64,000 nt of DNA, from positions 1 through 64,000 of the forward strand of contig NZ_JASCIS010000022.1 of NCBI RefSeq assembly GCF_029968015.1. Reading direction: 5' to 3'. Shown in pieces: positions 24,493-34,000 of this stretch. The first letter of the stretch is position 1, and each line of letters opens with the position of its first letter. The notes under the pieces are model-generated. The model had not been told where the DNA came from and searched no databases. It worked only from the letters and a program-made list of their open reading frames with translations. The position numbers and the translations under genes were made by a program. This DNA is from Streptomyces luteolus. Its GTDB lineage: Bacteria; Actinomycetota; Actinomycetes; Streptomycetales; Streptomycetaceae.

Positions 24493-25929
24493 ATGCCGTC
24501 CCATCTGTTTGCGGACCGCCCCGCACCTCAGCCGCCCGAGCGCGGCACGGTCGACGCGCTCATCTCCCAGACGCAGCGCCTTCGCGGAGACGTGGACGCC
24601 GTGCGCCGCGACACCGTGCCCGACGCCACGGACCCGCAGGGCCGCTGGCAGCGCGCCCTGTGCGAACTCGCCGTGCACCAACTCGACGACCTCAACACCC
24701 ACTTGGGCCAGCTGCGCGCCGGTGCCCCGGCCGGCTCCCTGCACGACGGCGGCCGGGACGCCCGGTCCGCCCCGTCGCGGCCCGAACCGCAGCGCGGATC
24801 CCTGCTCAGCAGGGTCGGCAGCGCCGAGTGGAACCTCCTGACGGACGAGGTCACCTGGTCCGGCGAGCTCTACGCCATATTCGGCCGGGACCAGGCCAAG
24901 CAGCCGCTCACGCTCGACGAACTCCCCGCCCTCGTGCACGCGGAGGACCAGCCCCTGCTCACCACGATGGTGACGGACTGCCTCGTCGACGGGCGGCCCA
25001 TCGACGGCGAGTTCCGCATCGTCCGCCCCGACGGCGAAGTGCGCACCGTGCACATGATGGGCGAGCCCGTGCTCGACGCCAACGGCATGACCGCCTCGAT
25101 GTGGGCCGTCCTGCGGGACGTCAGCGAACTGCGCCGCAGCCAGCTCGCGGTGCGCGAGAGCCAGGAGTCCCTGCAACGCCAGCAGCAGCTCGCGGAGACC
25201 GAGCACCGCGTCGCCGTGGAGCTGCAGGAGGCCGTACTGCCGCCCTGGCGCGGCTCGCTCCGCTTCCCGCACGGCAGCCCCGCGGCCCTGGACCTGGCGG
25301 CGCACTATCTGCCGTCCTCCTCCAGCGCGCTGATCGGCGGCGACTGGTACGACGCCCTGCAACTCCCGGACGGAGACGCCCTGTTGAGCGTCGGCGACCT
25401 CACCGGGCACGGCGTCACCGTCACCTCCGGCATGGCGATGCTGCTCGGCGCGCTGCGCGGGATGGCGATCGCCGGTTCCCAGCCGGGACCGCTGCTCGGC
25501 CACCTCAACCAGATGCTGGACACGGCCGTGCAGCCCGCCCTGGGCAGCGCGGTGTGCTGCCGGTACGACCCGGTGCACCGCACGCTCACCTGGGCACAGG
25601 CCGGGCACCCCGCCCCCCTGCTGTTCCGCGGAGGGACGGGGCGCGCGCTGACACCGCCGGACGGAGTGCTCCTGGGCGCCACCTCGGGCGCGGTGTACGA
25701 ACAGGCCGAGGAACGCCTGGAGATCGGCGATCTGCTGCTGCTCCACACCGACGGCCTCGTGCCCGGACGTGACGGCACCGCGGGCGCCGAGCGCCTCCTG
25801 GACCTGGCTCCCCGGTTCGCCGGGGCGCGCGGTGCTCAGGAGTGCGTACGCACGGTCGTCGAGGAGTTCGGGCAGACCGAGCGCGAGGACGACGCGTGCG
25901 TCCTGGTCGCGAAGATCGGGGCGCCCTGA
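24493..25929 (+). CDS. PAS domain-containing SpoIIE/PP2C-type protein phosphatase
   Basis: A 478-residue signalling protein. Residues 1-95 include a helical region rich in Ala/Leu; a PAS domain follows (about 105-225: EWNLLTDEVTWSGELYAIFG through WAVLRDVSELRRS), then a coiled-coil linker (ESQESLQRQQQLAETEHRVA) and a PP2C-like SpoIIE domain with metal-binding aspartates in LIGGDWYDALQL, GDLTGHG and EREDDACVLV. Such Streptomyces proteins dephosphorylate anti-anti-sigma factors in response to a sensed signal. ATG at 24493 follows GGAG at 6 nt. The duplicated terminator lies directly downstream. Confidence 0.88.
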   Translation: MPSHLFADRPAPQPPERGTVDALISQTQRLRGDVDAVRRDTVPDATDPQGRWQRALCELAVHQLDDLNTHLGQLRAGAPAGSLHDGGRDARSAPSRPEPQRGSLLSRVGSAEWNLLTDEVTWSGELYAIFGRDQAKQPLTLDELPALVHAEDQPLLTTMVTDCLVDGRPIDGEFRIVRPDGEVRTVHMMGEPVLDANGMTASMWAVLRDVSELRRSQLAVRESQESLQRQQQLAETEHRVAVELQEAVLPPWRGSLRFPHGSPAALDLAAHYLPSSSSALIGGDWYDALQLPDGDALLSVGDLTGHGVTVTSGMAMLLGALRGMAIAGSQPGPLLGHLNQMLDTAVQPALGSAVCCRYDPVHRTLTWAQAGHPAPLLFRGGTGRALTPPDGVLLGATSGAVYEQAEERLEIGDLLLLHTDGLVPGRDGTAGAERLLDLAPRFAGARGAQECVRTVVEEFGQTEREDDACVLVAKIGAP

Positions 25930-25999
25930 GCCCCTGCTGAGAGGCGGCGGGGAGCCCCTGCTGAGAGGCGGCGGGATCGCCGCCTCTCAGGGGCGCGAG
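25928..25999 (+). terminator. Terminator with a perfectly duplicated 24-bp 5' arm
   Basis: GAGCCCCTGCTGAGAGGCGG plus CGGG occurs twice back to back (25928-25951, 25952-25975); the first copy overlaps the phosphatase stop codon. Either copy can pair with CGCCGCCTCTCA and AGGGGC immediately downstream (stem TGAGAGGCGGCG, then a 2-nt bulge, then GCCCCT). Two alternative hairpins of different loop size are therefore possible. Confidence 0.8.
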
Positions 26000-26120
26000 G
26001 CTGTGTCGATGTGCGGCTGGCGCCGCGTGGGCGCGAGGACGGACCACCGGCCCGACACCCGGCGACGAGGCAGCCACCCGGCAGACAGAACCCCGCAGCC
26101 GGGGCGACCGGCGAGGGTCG

Positions 26121-27617
26121 TCACGCCCTCACACTCTTACCCTTCCCCTTCGACTGCGCCTTGGGCAGGGCCAGTTCGATCTCCTCGCGCAGATCCTGGA
26201 TCTTCTGGTACGAGGCGTACTGGCCGGTGAGGCGGTACATCTCGCGCAGCCGGTCCCAGGTGCGGTGCGAGGAGGTCTCGCCCATCGACACCAGGGCCAG
26301 GCGTGCGTACCGGTCGGCCTGTTCCGGGTCGTCGGCGATGAAGCAGGCGGAGGCCAGCGAGATGTAGTCGAAGATCTTCGAGCGCTGCCGTCCGCCGACC
26401 CGCAGCTCCAGCGCCTCCTTGGCGTGCCGTTGGGCGATGCTCGACGCGCTGGGGTCGTGCTCGGCGAGCGTGCGGTACGCCAGGGCCTGCATGCCGTGCA
26501 TATCGGCCTCGTCGAACATCTGCATCCAACTCGGCGGTGGCACATCGCCCTTGTCCGAGACGAAGAGTTCCTCCGCCTCGCCGAGGGTGCGCCGCATCGC
26601 CTGGCCCTTGCCCATGGCGGCCTGCGCCCAGGCCTCGATGGTGTGCAGCATCGCCTGGGTGCGCGGCAGGACTTCGTCGCCCGAGCCGGACTTGGCGAGC
26701 TTCATCAGGTCCAAGGCGTCGTCGGGCCTGCCCAGGTGGACCATCTGGCGGGCGCCCCGGGAGAGCGCCTCGGCGGCGCGCGGCCGGTCGCCGCCTTCGC
26801 GGGCCGCGTGTGCGGCGATCACGAAGTACTTCTGGGCGGTGGGTTCCAGGCCGACGTCGTGCGACATCCAGCCCGCGAGGACCGCGAGGTTGGCGGCGAC
26901 GCCCCACAGGCGCCGCTGGAGATGGTCGGGGTGGTGGTAGGCGAGCATGCCGCCCACCTCGTTCAACTGGCCCACCACGGCCTTGCGTTGCAGCCCGCCG
27001 CCACGGGAGGCGTCCCAGGCGCGGAACACCTCCACCGAACGCTCCAGCTCCTCGATCTCCTGCGACCCGATGGGGGCGGCCTCGTACCGGTCGTACCCAG
27101 CGGGGTCGGCATGCAGGGGGTCGTGGGAGCGGGGTGCGTCGGCGGACAGGGCCGGGTCGGTGTGCAGCCAGTCGTGCATGGCGCTGCTGAGTGCGGATCC
27201 CGCGGCGAGCGCGGCGCCCGCGCCCACCAAGCCGCGTCGGTTGAGCATGAGGTCCATTCCCGTGAATTCGGTGAGGACCGCAGCAGTCCGCTCGGGCGCC
27301 CAAGGCAGTCCGTCGGGGTTGTCCTGCTGCCCCTTGCTCTGCCTCTTTCCCGTACGCCCGTGCCGGACCAGACCGAGGTCCTCGATGGTCACGACACGGC
27401 CGAGTCGCTCGGTGAACAGGGCCGCAAGGACCCGCGGCACGGGATCGCGCGGGATCTCTCCCATGTCGATCCAGCGCCGCACCCGCGAGGTGTCGGTCGC
27501 CAGCTGCGGATGGCCCATGGCCGCCGCCTGCCGGTTCACGAGTCTCGCCAGTTCGCCCTTGGACCAGCCGGCCAGGCCGAACAGGTCTTGCAGGCGAGTG
27601 TTGGGTTCGCTGCTCAC
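26121..27617 (-). CDS. NsdA/NsdB-like TPR transcriptional regulator
   Basis: A 498-residue cytoplasmic regulator. The N-terminal 90 residues form an XRE-like helix-turn-helix segment (LFGLAGWSKGELARLVNRQA, TDTSRVRRWIDMGEIPRDPV, LFTERLGRVVTIEDLGLVRH). A short hydrophobic stretch (RRGLVGAGAALAAGSALSSA, about 125-145) resembles a buried or signal-like helix, and the remainder is a TPR-like helical array. This layout matches the Streptomyces differentiation and antibiotic-production regulators of the NsdA/NsdB type; orthology is uncertain without a search. GTG at 27617 with GGGGG at a good distance is the start. Divergent from the phosphotransferase. Confidence 0.75.
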   Translation of the reverse strand: MSSEPNTRLQDLFGLAGWSKGELARLVNRQAAAMGHPQLATDTSRVRRWIDMGEIPRDPVPRVLAALFTERLGRVVTIEDLGLVRHGRTGKRQSKGQQDNPDGLPWAPERTAAVLTEFTGMDLMLNRRGLVGAGAALAAGSALSSAMHDWLHTDPALSADAPRSHDPLHADPAGYDRYEAAPIGSQEIEELERSVEVFRAWDASRGGGLQRKAVVGQLNEVGGMLAYHHPDHLQRRLWGVAANLAVLAGWMSHDVGLEPTAQKYFVIAAHAAREGGDRPRAAEALSRGARQMVHLGRPDDALDLMKLAKSGSGDEVLPRTQAMLHTIEAWAQAAMGKGQAMRRTLGEAEELFVSDKGDVPPPSWMQMFDEADMHGMQALAYRTLAEHDPSASSIAQRHAKEALELRVGGRQRSKIFDYISLASACFIADDPEQADRYARLALVSMGETSSHRTWDRLREMYRLTGQYASYQKIQDLREEIELALPKAQSKGKGKSVRA

Positions 27618-27849
27618 GTCAAGCCCCCAGGTTCTCGGCTGAGTTGACAGTAACCGCCTGTCAGATGCGGTGCGACTATTCGCCAGGGTTCGCCAGGGTG
27701 CGCCACATGGTGTGCCAGGTGCCGGGAGGTGTCAGGTAGATATGCGCCACCCCGCCCCGGCGGTCGTACCGCACTCCCCAGGGTGCTGAACTGCAGCCGG
27801 GCGGGTGGCGTATGTGACTCGTCGGCACACGAAGGGATCTGTCTCGCCC

Positions 27850-28980
27850 ATGTACGCAGCATCGTCCTCCGTGTCCGCTCCGCCCCGGCCGCAGGCCCAC
27901 CGTCAGGGCAGCGGCCCGTACTTGGCACCGTCCCGACAGGCGGTCCCCGCCATAGGCGGCCGGATGCGCCGCCCGGCCCCCGGCACGCAGCCGCTCAGCG
28001 GCAGACTCGACCTGTCCGGCGCTCAGGGCGCGCAGTTGCGTACGGCCATCGCGTCCGTACTGCGGATCTGCCCGGAGTTCAACCCGGTGCAGGTGCTGCG
28101 GCGCAGCGGCCGCTCCGTACTCCTGGTCGGTACGACCGGACGCTCCACCGCGGTCGCCAAGTGCTTACTGGACGACTCCCCCGCGTGGTCGGAGCGGCTC
28201 CAGCACGAAATAGCTTCATACCGCGCGTTCGTCCGGCACCGTCCGCCGGTACGTGCGCCGCGGCTCATCGCCGCCGACCCGGTGGGCGGCACGCTGGTGA
28301 TCGAGCGGATGCCGGGGAGGGTCGCGGCCGTGCAGCGGCACCCGGTGGAGGCGCCGCCGCGCGCGGACATCCGTGCGGCGCTCGGCGCGATCTGCCGGCT
28401 CAACGCCTGGCGGCCGCCGGCGGGGATGTTCGACGCCCCGCTGGACTACGCCTCGCGGATCTCGCGCTACCACGAGCTGGGTCTGCTCACCGACCGGGAC
28501 CTGGGCGACCTGCAGAAGCTGCTGCACGGCATCGCGCACTCCGCGGGCCCCAGCGGCATGGGCCAGTTCTGCCACGGCGACGCGCTGCTGCAGAACGTCC
28601 TGCTCTCCCCGGCGGGCCCGGTCCTCGTCGACTGGGAGCACGCCGGCTGGTACCTGCCGGGGTACGACCTGGCGACGCTCTGGTCCTGTCTCGGTGACGC
28701 CCCCCTGGCGCGCCGTCAGATCAGCCAGCTCGCCCAGTCCGCGGGCCCGGCGGCGCGCGACGCGTTCCTGGTGAACCTGATGCTGGTCCTCACCCGGGAG
28801 ATCCGTACGTACGAGACGGCCGTGCAGCGCGCCATGCACGACCAGGCCCCGGCAGCACCGGGTCAGGCCCAACCCGGTGCTGCTCCGTCCGGCGAGGAGC
28901 AGCGGCTGCTACTGCGGCGGCTGCACGACGACTGCGCGCTGGCCCGCAGGGCGGTGCGCGCGGCGGTCGGCACTCGCTGA
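27850..28980 (+). CDS. Aminoglycoside phosphotransferase-like (APH/choline kinase fold) protein
   Basis: A 376-residue kinase-fold protein. The ATP-binding lysine is likely in STAVAKCLLDD, the catalytic loop is FCHGDALLQNVLL (HGD-N) and the metal-binding Asp is in VLVDWEHAGWYLP. The first 60 residues are Pro/Arg-rich and disordered-looking. Family members phosphorylate small hydroxylated molecules (antibiotics, sugars, choline); there is no resistance-gene context here, so a drug substrate should not be assumed. ATG at 27850 is preferred; GTG at 27805 is an alternative. About 230 bp separate it from the divergent NsdA/NsdB-like gene. Confidence 0.8.
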   Translation: MYAASSSVSAPPRPQAHRQGSGPYLAPSRQAVPAIGGRMRRPAPGTQPLSGRLDLSGAQGAQLRTAIASVLRICPEFNPVQVLRRSGRSVLLVGTTGRSTAVAKCLLDDSPAWSERLQHEIASYRAFVRHRPPVRAPRLIAADPVGGTLVIERMPGRVAAVQRHPVEAPPRADIRAALGAICRLNAWRPPAGMFDAPLDYASRISRYHELGLLTDRDLGDLQKLLHGIAHSAGPSGMGQFCHGDALLQNVLLSPAGPVLVDWEHAGWYLPGYDLATLWSCLGDAPLARRQISQLAQSAGPAARDAFLVNLMLVLTREIRTYETAVQRAMHDQAPAAPGQAQPGAAPSGEEQRLLLRRLHDDCALARRAVRAAVGTR

Positions 28981-29202
28981 GGAAGGCCTGCGGCGCTGTC
29001 GGTCGTCTGCCGCATGCGTCGTGGCTGGTCGCGCAGTTCCCCGCGCAACCCTCCCCTCCGGGCACGGTCCGTGTCCATCCGTGCTGACACCCATGTCGGG
29101 CCGTCAGGCGCGGATGACACGATGTCGCTCTTGCCGTGTTCGCGCTCCAGGCCGGCGCGGCGTATTCCACCAGCAAGTAGGGGATCAGGGAGGGGACAGG
29201 CC

Positions 29203-29688
29203 GTGCCTGCTCCACGGATGAGCACGACGCCGCTGCCCGGCATCGGCGTCCAGTACGACCTCACCACGCGTGAGGACCGCCATGTCTCGGTGGTCGCGCA
29301 CCGCGACGGTACGCGCACCGTCAACGTCTACCAGGCCGACGACCCGGACGCGTGCCTGCAGTCGCTGCATCTGACGGGGCCCGAGTCGGCCTCGCTGATC
29401 GACGCGTTGATGCCGGCGCACCACAGCCCGAATGTGCTGCACACCACGGATCTGGGGCTGGTGGCCGAGCGCATAGAGCTGTCGACGCACTCGCACTGGA
29501 ACGGCCGGGTGCTCGGCGAGACGCGGATGCGTACCGACACGGGCGCGTCCATCGTCGCCGTGCTGCGGCGCTCCGGGGCCATTCCGTCTCCGGCGCCGGA
29601 CTTCCGCCTTGCCGGTGGGGACACGCTGATCGTGATCGGTACCCGCGAGGGCGTCGAGGCGGCCGCGGCGATCCTCGGGCAGGAGTGA
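29203..29688 (+). CDS. KhtT-like regulatory subunit of a K+/H+ antiporter (TrkA-C domain)
   Basis: A 161-residue cytoplasmic protein with an N-terminal KhtT-type domain (GIGVQYDLTTREDRHVSVVA) and a C-terminal RCK_C/TrkA-C domain (VLGETRMRTDTGASIVAVLR, then GDTLIVIGTREGVEAAAAIL). It probably binds a nucleotide such as cyclic-di-AMP, or senses pH or K+, to gate the membrane subunit encoded 4 bp downstream. GTG at 29203 has GGAGGGG upstream; ATG at 29218 is an alternative. The pair corresponds to khtT-khtU of Bacillus. Confidence 0.88.
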   Translation: MPAPRMSTTPLPGIGVQYDLTTREDRHVSVVAHRDGTRTVNVYQADDPDACLQSLHLTGPESASLIDALMPAHHSPNVLHTTDLGLVAERIELSTHSHWNGRVLGETRMRTDTGASIVAVLRRSGAIPSPAPDFRLAGGDTLIVIGTREGVEAAAAILGQE

Positions 29689-29692
29689 CCTC

Positions 29693-30943
29693 GTGCACTC
29701 TGCTCTCTTCCTGATCGAGTTCGGCGCGATCATCCTCGGCCTGGGGCTGCTCGGGCGGTTCGCCGGGCGGTTCCAGTTCTCGCCGATACCGCTGTATCTG
29801 CTCGCCGGGCTCGCGTTCGGCGAGGGCGGGCTGCTTCCGCTCGGCGCGAGCGAGGAGTTCGTGGCGATCGGCGCCGAGATAGGCGTGATCCTGCTGCTTT
29901 TGATGCTGGGTCTTGAGTACACGGCGACCGATCTGGTCTCCAACCTCAAGACCCAGTACCCGGCGGGGCTCGTCGACTTCTGTCTGAACGCGCTGCCCGG
30001 CGCGCTCGCCGCGCTGCTGCTCGGCTGGGGTCCGGTGGCGGCGGTGGTGCTCGCGGGCGTCACGTGGGTGTCGTCGTCCGGTGTCATCGCGAAGGTGCTC
30101 GGCGATCTCGGCCGGGTCGGCAACCGTGAGACGCCCGTGATCCTCAGCGTTCTCGTCCTCGAAGACCTGGCGATGGCGGTGTATCTGCCCATCATCACGG
30201 CCCTGTTGGCGGGGGTGAGCCTCGCTGCGGCGAGCGTCACGCTCGCCATCGCGCTCGGTGTGGCCGGGCTCGTGCTGTTCGTCGCGCTCCGCTACGGGCG
30301 CGTCATCTCCCGCTTCGTCTCCAGCGACGACCCGGAGAAGCTGCTGCTCGTGGTGCTCGGCCTGACGCTGCTCGTGGCGGGCATCGCCCAGCAGCTCCAG
30401 GTGTCGGCGGCGGTGGGCGCGTTCCTCGTGGGCATCGCGCTGTCCGGTGAGGTCGCGGAGGGTACGCACACGCTGCTGAGCCCGCTGCGGGATCTGTTCG
30501 CCGCGGTGTTCTTCGTCTTCTTCGGCCTGCACACGGACCCGGCGAGCATTCCTCCGGTGCTGCTGCCCGCGTTGGTCCTGGCCATCGGCACGGCGCTCAC
30601 GAAGATCGCCACGGGGTACTGGGCGGCCAAACGCGCCGGGGTCGGCGTCAAGGGCCGCTGGCGCGCGGGCGGCACGCTGGTCGCACGCGGCGAGTTCTCC
30701 ATCGTCATCGCGGGCCTCGCCGTGACGGCCGGCATCGAGCCCGCCCTGGGCCCGCTGGCGACGGCGTACGTCCTGATCCTGGTGATCGTGGGCCCGCTGA
30801 CCGCGCGGTACACGCAGCCGATCGCCGGTTACTTCATCAAGCGGCGCGAACGCTCGGGCGGTGGGGGTGGACCGTCCTCCGCGAGCGTGCCCGCGCAGGA
30901 GCGGCCGGAGACGGCCGAGGCGCACGGCGGGGCGAAGCCGTAG
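29693..30943 (+). CDS. KhtU-like CPA2-family K+(Na+)/H+ antiporter
   Basis: A 416-residue membrane protein with about 12 to 13 helices. The CPA2 signature region around AEIGVILLLLMLGLEYTATD, the conserved SSSGVIAKVLGDLGR and the AAVGAFLVGIALSGEVAEG segment are present. A hydrophilic tail (from about 380) is rich in Gly/Ser/Glu. It likely exports K+ in exchange for protons under control of the KhtT-like protein; the 4-nt spacing implies one transcript. GTG at 29693 is the only reasonable start. A perfect 14-bp hairpin terminator follows. Confidence 0.88.
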   Translation: MHSALFLIEFGAIILGLGLLGRFAGRFQFSPIPLYLLAGLAFGEGGLLPLGASEEFVAIGAEIGVILLLLMLGLEYTATDLVSNLKTQYPAGLVDFCLNALPGALAALLLGWGPVAAVVLAGVTWVSSSGVIAKVLGDLGRVGNRETPVILSVLVLEDLAMAVYLPIITALLAGVSLAAASVTLAIALGVAGLVLFVALRYGRVISRFVSSDDPEKLLLVVLGLTLLVAGIAQQLQVSAAVGAFLVGIALSGEVAEGTHTLLSPLRDLFAAVFFVFFGLHTDPASIPPVLLPALVLAIGTALTKIATGYWAAKRAGVGVKGRWRAGGTLVARGEFSIVIAGLAVTAGIEPALGPLATAYVLILVIVGPLTARYTQPIAGYFIKRRERSGGGGGPSSASVPAQERPETAEAHGGAKP

Positions 30944-30967
30944 CGCGCACGGCACGGTGGACGACCG

Positions 30968-31003
30968 CAGGGCCCGCACCCGTCTCGGTGGGTGCGGGCC
31001 CTG
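30968..31003. terminator. Perfect 14-bp hairpin terminator between convergent operons
   Basis: CAGGGCCCGCACCC (30968-30981) pairs with GGGTGCGGGCCCTG (30990-31003) around an 8-nt loop. It separates the antiporter operon from the end of the sugar operon and can act on both strands. Confidence 0.88.
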
Positions 31004-31020
31004 GTGCCGTCAGGTGTCGT

Positions 31021-34000
31021 TCACGTACCGCTGTGGAACCGCGCCGCGTCCACGTCGAAGGCGTTGTCCTGCGGTGACGTGAAGACCAGGTACAGCTTGT
31101 GGCCGCCGCCGGGCAGGGCTTCGACGGGGACCGCGGGCGTCTCCTGATAGGTGTCCCAGCCGCCCGTGTTCGGGACCGGGGTCGTCGCCAGGAGCTTGCC
31201 GTCCGGGGCGCCCGAGCGGAGTTCGATCGCGCCCACTCCGTACGGCGAGGACAGCTTGTAGCTGACCTGGTCGACGCCCTCCAGGCTCATCGGGTCGAAG
31301 GCGATCCAGTCGCCGTCGCTGATGTCCCCGATGCGTTTGCCGTTCTCGGCGCCCTCCTGGGAGACGATCCGGGTGCCGGACTGGTCGTCGCGGTACTCGG
31401 CCTGCTTGTGGCGGGGTTGCAGCACCGACCGTCCGTAGCCGGTGAGCGCCGACGTCCCCTCGGCGCCCTGGTCGGTGTACTTGGCGTTGAGGACGTACGT
31501 GAGGTCCGCGCCCTCGGGGTGGCCGCCCAGGTCGCCGGTGTCGACGGTGCCCTCGCAGCCGGGGATGTCGGTCGTCGGGTGCTCGTGGTCGTCGTGGCCG
31601 AGGGCCGGGTTGACGGTGACCTTGGAGCAGTCGACGGTGCCGTCCTCGGGGTCGGTGACCGTGACCTTGTACGGGATCTTGTCGCCGAAGGTGATCAGCT
31701 TGCCGTCGAGCGGGGTCTCCACCTTGACCGTGGGGGCGGTGTTGCCCGCGGTGATCGGGATGTTGGCGAAGCCGGTCTTGCCGGTGGAGTCCGTGACCTT
31801 CAGCTGGGCCGTGAAGTCGCCCTTCGTGGTGTAGGTGTGGCTGGGGTTGGCTTCCGTGGAGTCGAAGGTGCCGTCGCCGTCGAAGTCCCAGGCCAGGGTG
31901 AGGGCGTCACCGTCGGGGTCGCTGGTGCCCTCGCTGGAGAAGTCGACCTTCAGGGGTGTCGGGCCGTTGGTGGCGGATGCCTTGGCCTTCGCGAGGGGGC
32001 TGCGCTGGCCTTGCGCGTAGTCGATGCGGTAGAGGCCGGAGTCGTTGTTGCCGCCGCCGAACTCCGAGCCCCATTCGAGGACGTAGAGGGAGCCGTCGGG
32101 GCCGAAGGTCATGTCCATGGGTTTGGTGAACTTCACCGAGTCCATGAAGTCGTTGATCTTCAGGAGCTTCTCGTCCTGGTCGAAGCGGATCTCCTTGACG
32201 GAGTTGCGCGCCCACTCGTAGAAGAAGCTCGCGCCCTCGAAGTAGGCGGGGAACTTGGTCTTCGACGGGTTCTTGGCGTCGTAGTGGTAGACGGGTCCGC
32301 TCATCGGGGCGGAGCCGCCGCTGCCCATCTCGGGGAACTCCTTCGACTCGCCGTAGCCATACCAGATTTCGGGCTGGACGAGCTGCGGCAGGTCCTTGAG
32401 GCCGGTGTTGTTCGGGGACGGGTTGGTCGGCTTGTCGCAGTCGAACTTGGCGCCGACCTCCTGGGTGTCCGGGTTGTACGGGGCGTACGCCTGGTTGTTG
32501 CCGTGGCAGAACGGCCAGCCGTAGTTGCCGGGCTCCTTGATGACGTTGTACTCGACGAGTCCCTCGGGCCCGCGGTCCGTGGTGGGGGCGCCGCGGTCGG
32601 GCCCGTAGTCGGAGACGTGCACGTACCCCGTCTTCGGGTCGACGGTGAAGCGGAACGGGTTGCGGAAGCCCATCGCGTAGATCTCGGGGCGGGTCTTGTC
32701 GGTGCCCTTGGCGAAGAGGTTGCCCTTGGGGATGCTGTAGCCGCCCTTGTCCTTGGGCTTGATGCGGAGGATCTTGCCGCGCAGGTCGTTCGTGTTGCCG
32801 GCGGTGCGGGCGGCGTCCAGCATCTCCTTGCCCTCGCGCCAGTCGAGCGGGGCGTAACCCTGCCAGTTCGGGTCGAGGTTGGGCGGCACGTCGTCGCCGG
32901 TGGACAGGTAGAGGGTGCGGTCCGGGCCGAACTCGACGGCGCCGCCGGTGTGTCCGGGCTCGGGGAAGGTGCGGTCGCGGTACGCGGGGACGTCGATGAG
33001 CTGCTTCTCACTGGCCTTGTCCAGCTTGCCGTCCTTCACGGTGAAGCGGGACAGGCGGTTGATGTCGTCCTTGGCTCCGGCGGGCGCGTAGTACAGGTAG
33101 ATCCAGTGGTTGTCCTGGAACTTCGGGTCGAGTTCGAGGCCGACGAGGCCGTCCTCGCCGCCGGTGTAGACGTCCAACTGGCCCGCGCTGGTGGTCTGGT
33201 GGGACTTCGGGTCGAAGATCTTCACCTCGCCGTTGCGCTGGGCGTAGAAGACCTTGCCGTCGGCGGCGACGTCCAGCTCCATCGGGTCGGCGGTGTTGTC
33301 GTCGAGGGTGATCTTCTCGTAGCCGTTCCAGACGGTGCCGCCGCAGTCGCCCTTCGCCTTGCCCGCGGCCCACTTGACGCCGCCGATGACGTGCTCGCGG
33401 AAGTACGCCTCGTTGTAGGACGCCTTGTCGTGGCCCATCGCGGTGGCCCAGACCTTGCCGCCCTCGGTGGTACGGCACCAGGAGATCGGGTGGTCGGCGC
33501 CCATGGCCGAGCCGCCCGGGTCGTACGTGGTCTCGTCGGCCGTGACGAGGACGTGCACGTCACCGCGGGGATTCTTATCGAAGTTGTACCACTCCTCGGG
33601 GCGCTCCCAGCGTTCCGGGAGGCCCTTGGTGGAGGGGTGGACGCGGTCGGCGACCTTCGCGGTGCCCTTGAGGACGCCGGGCGAGTGGGCGGGCATGTGG
33701 GCGCCCGCGTTGATGGTCTCGTCCCACCACGGGAACTCCTCCTCGACGCCCATGTCGAGGGTGTTGTGGAGGGCGACGACGCCCTTGCCGGAGCGGACGT
33801 AGTTCTGCATCGCCTCGCGCTGGGCGTCGGTGTCCCAGACCATGCCGGAGTTCTGCAGCATGACGATGACGTCGAAGTCCTTGAGCTTGTCGTCGGCGAA
33901 GACGGTGGCGTCGTCGGTCTGGACGACCTCGAAGTTGTTGTCCTCCGCCTCCTCCTGGAACATCTGGATTCCGGCGGGGATGGAGTCGTGGACGTACCCG

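Noticed and set aside
27850..28980. Aminoglycoside resistance gene
   Set aside because: Only the general kinase fold can be supported; no resistance subfamily motif or context was seen.
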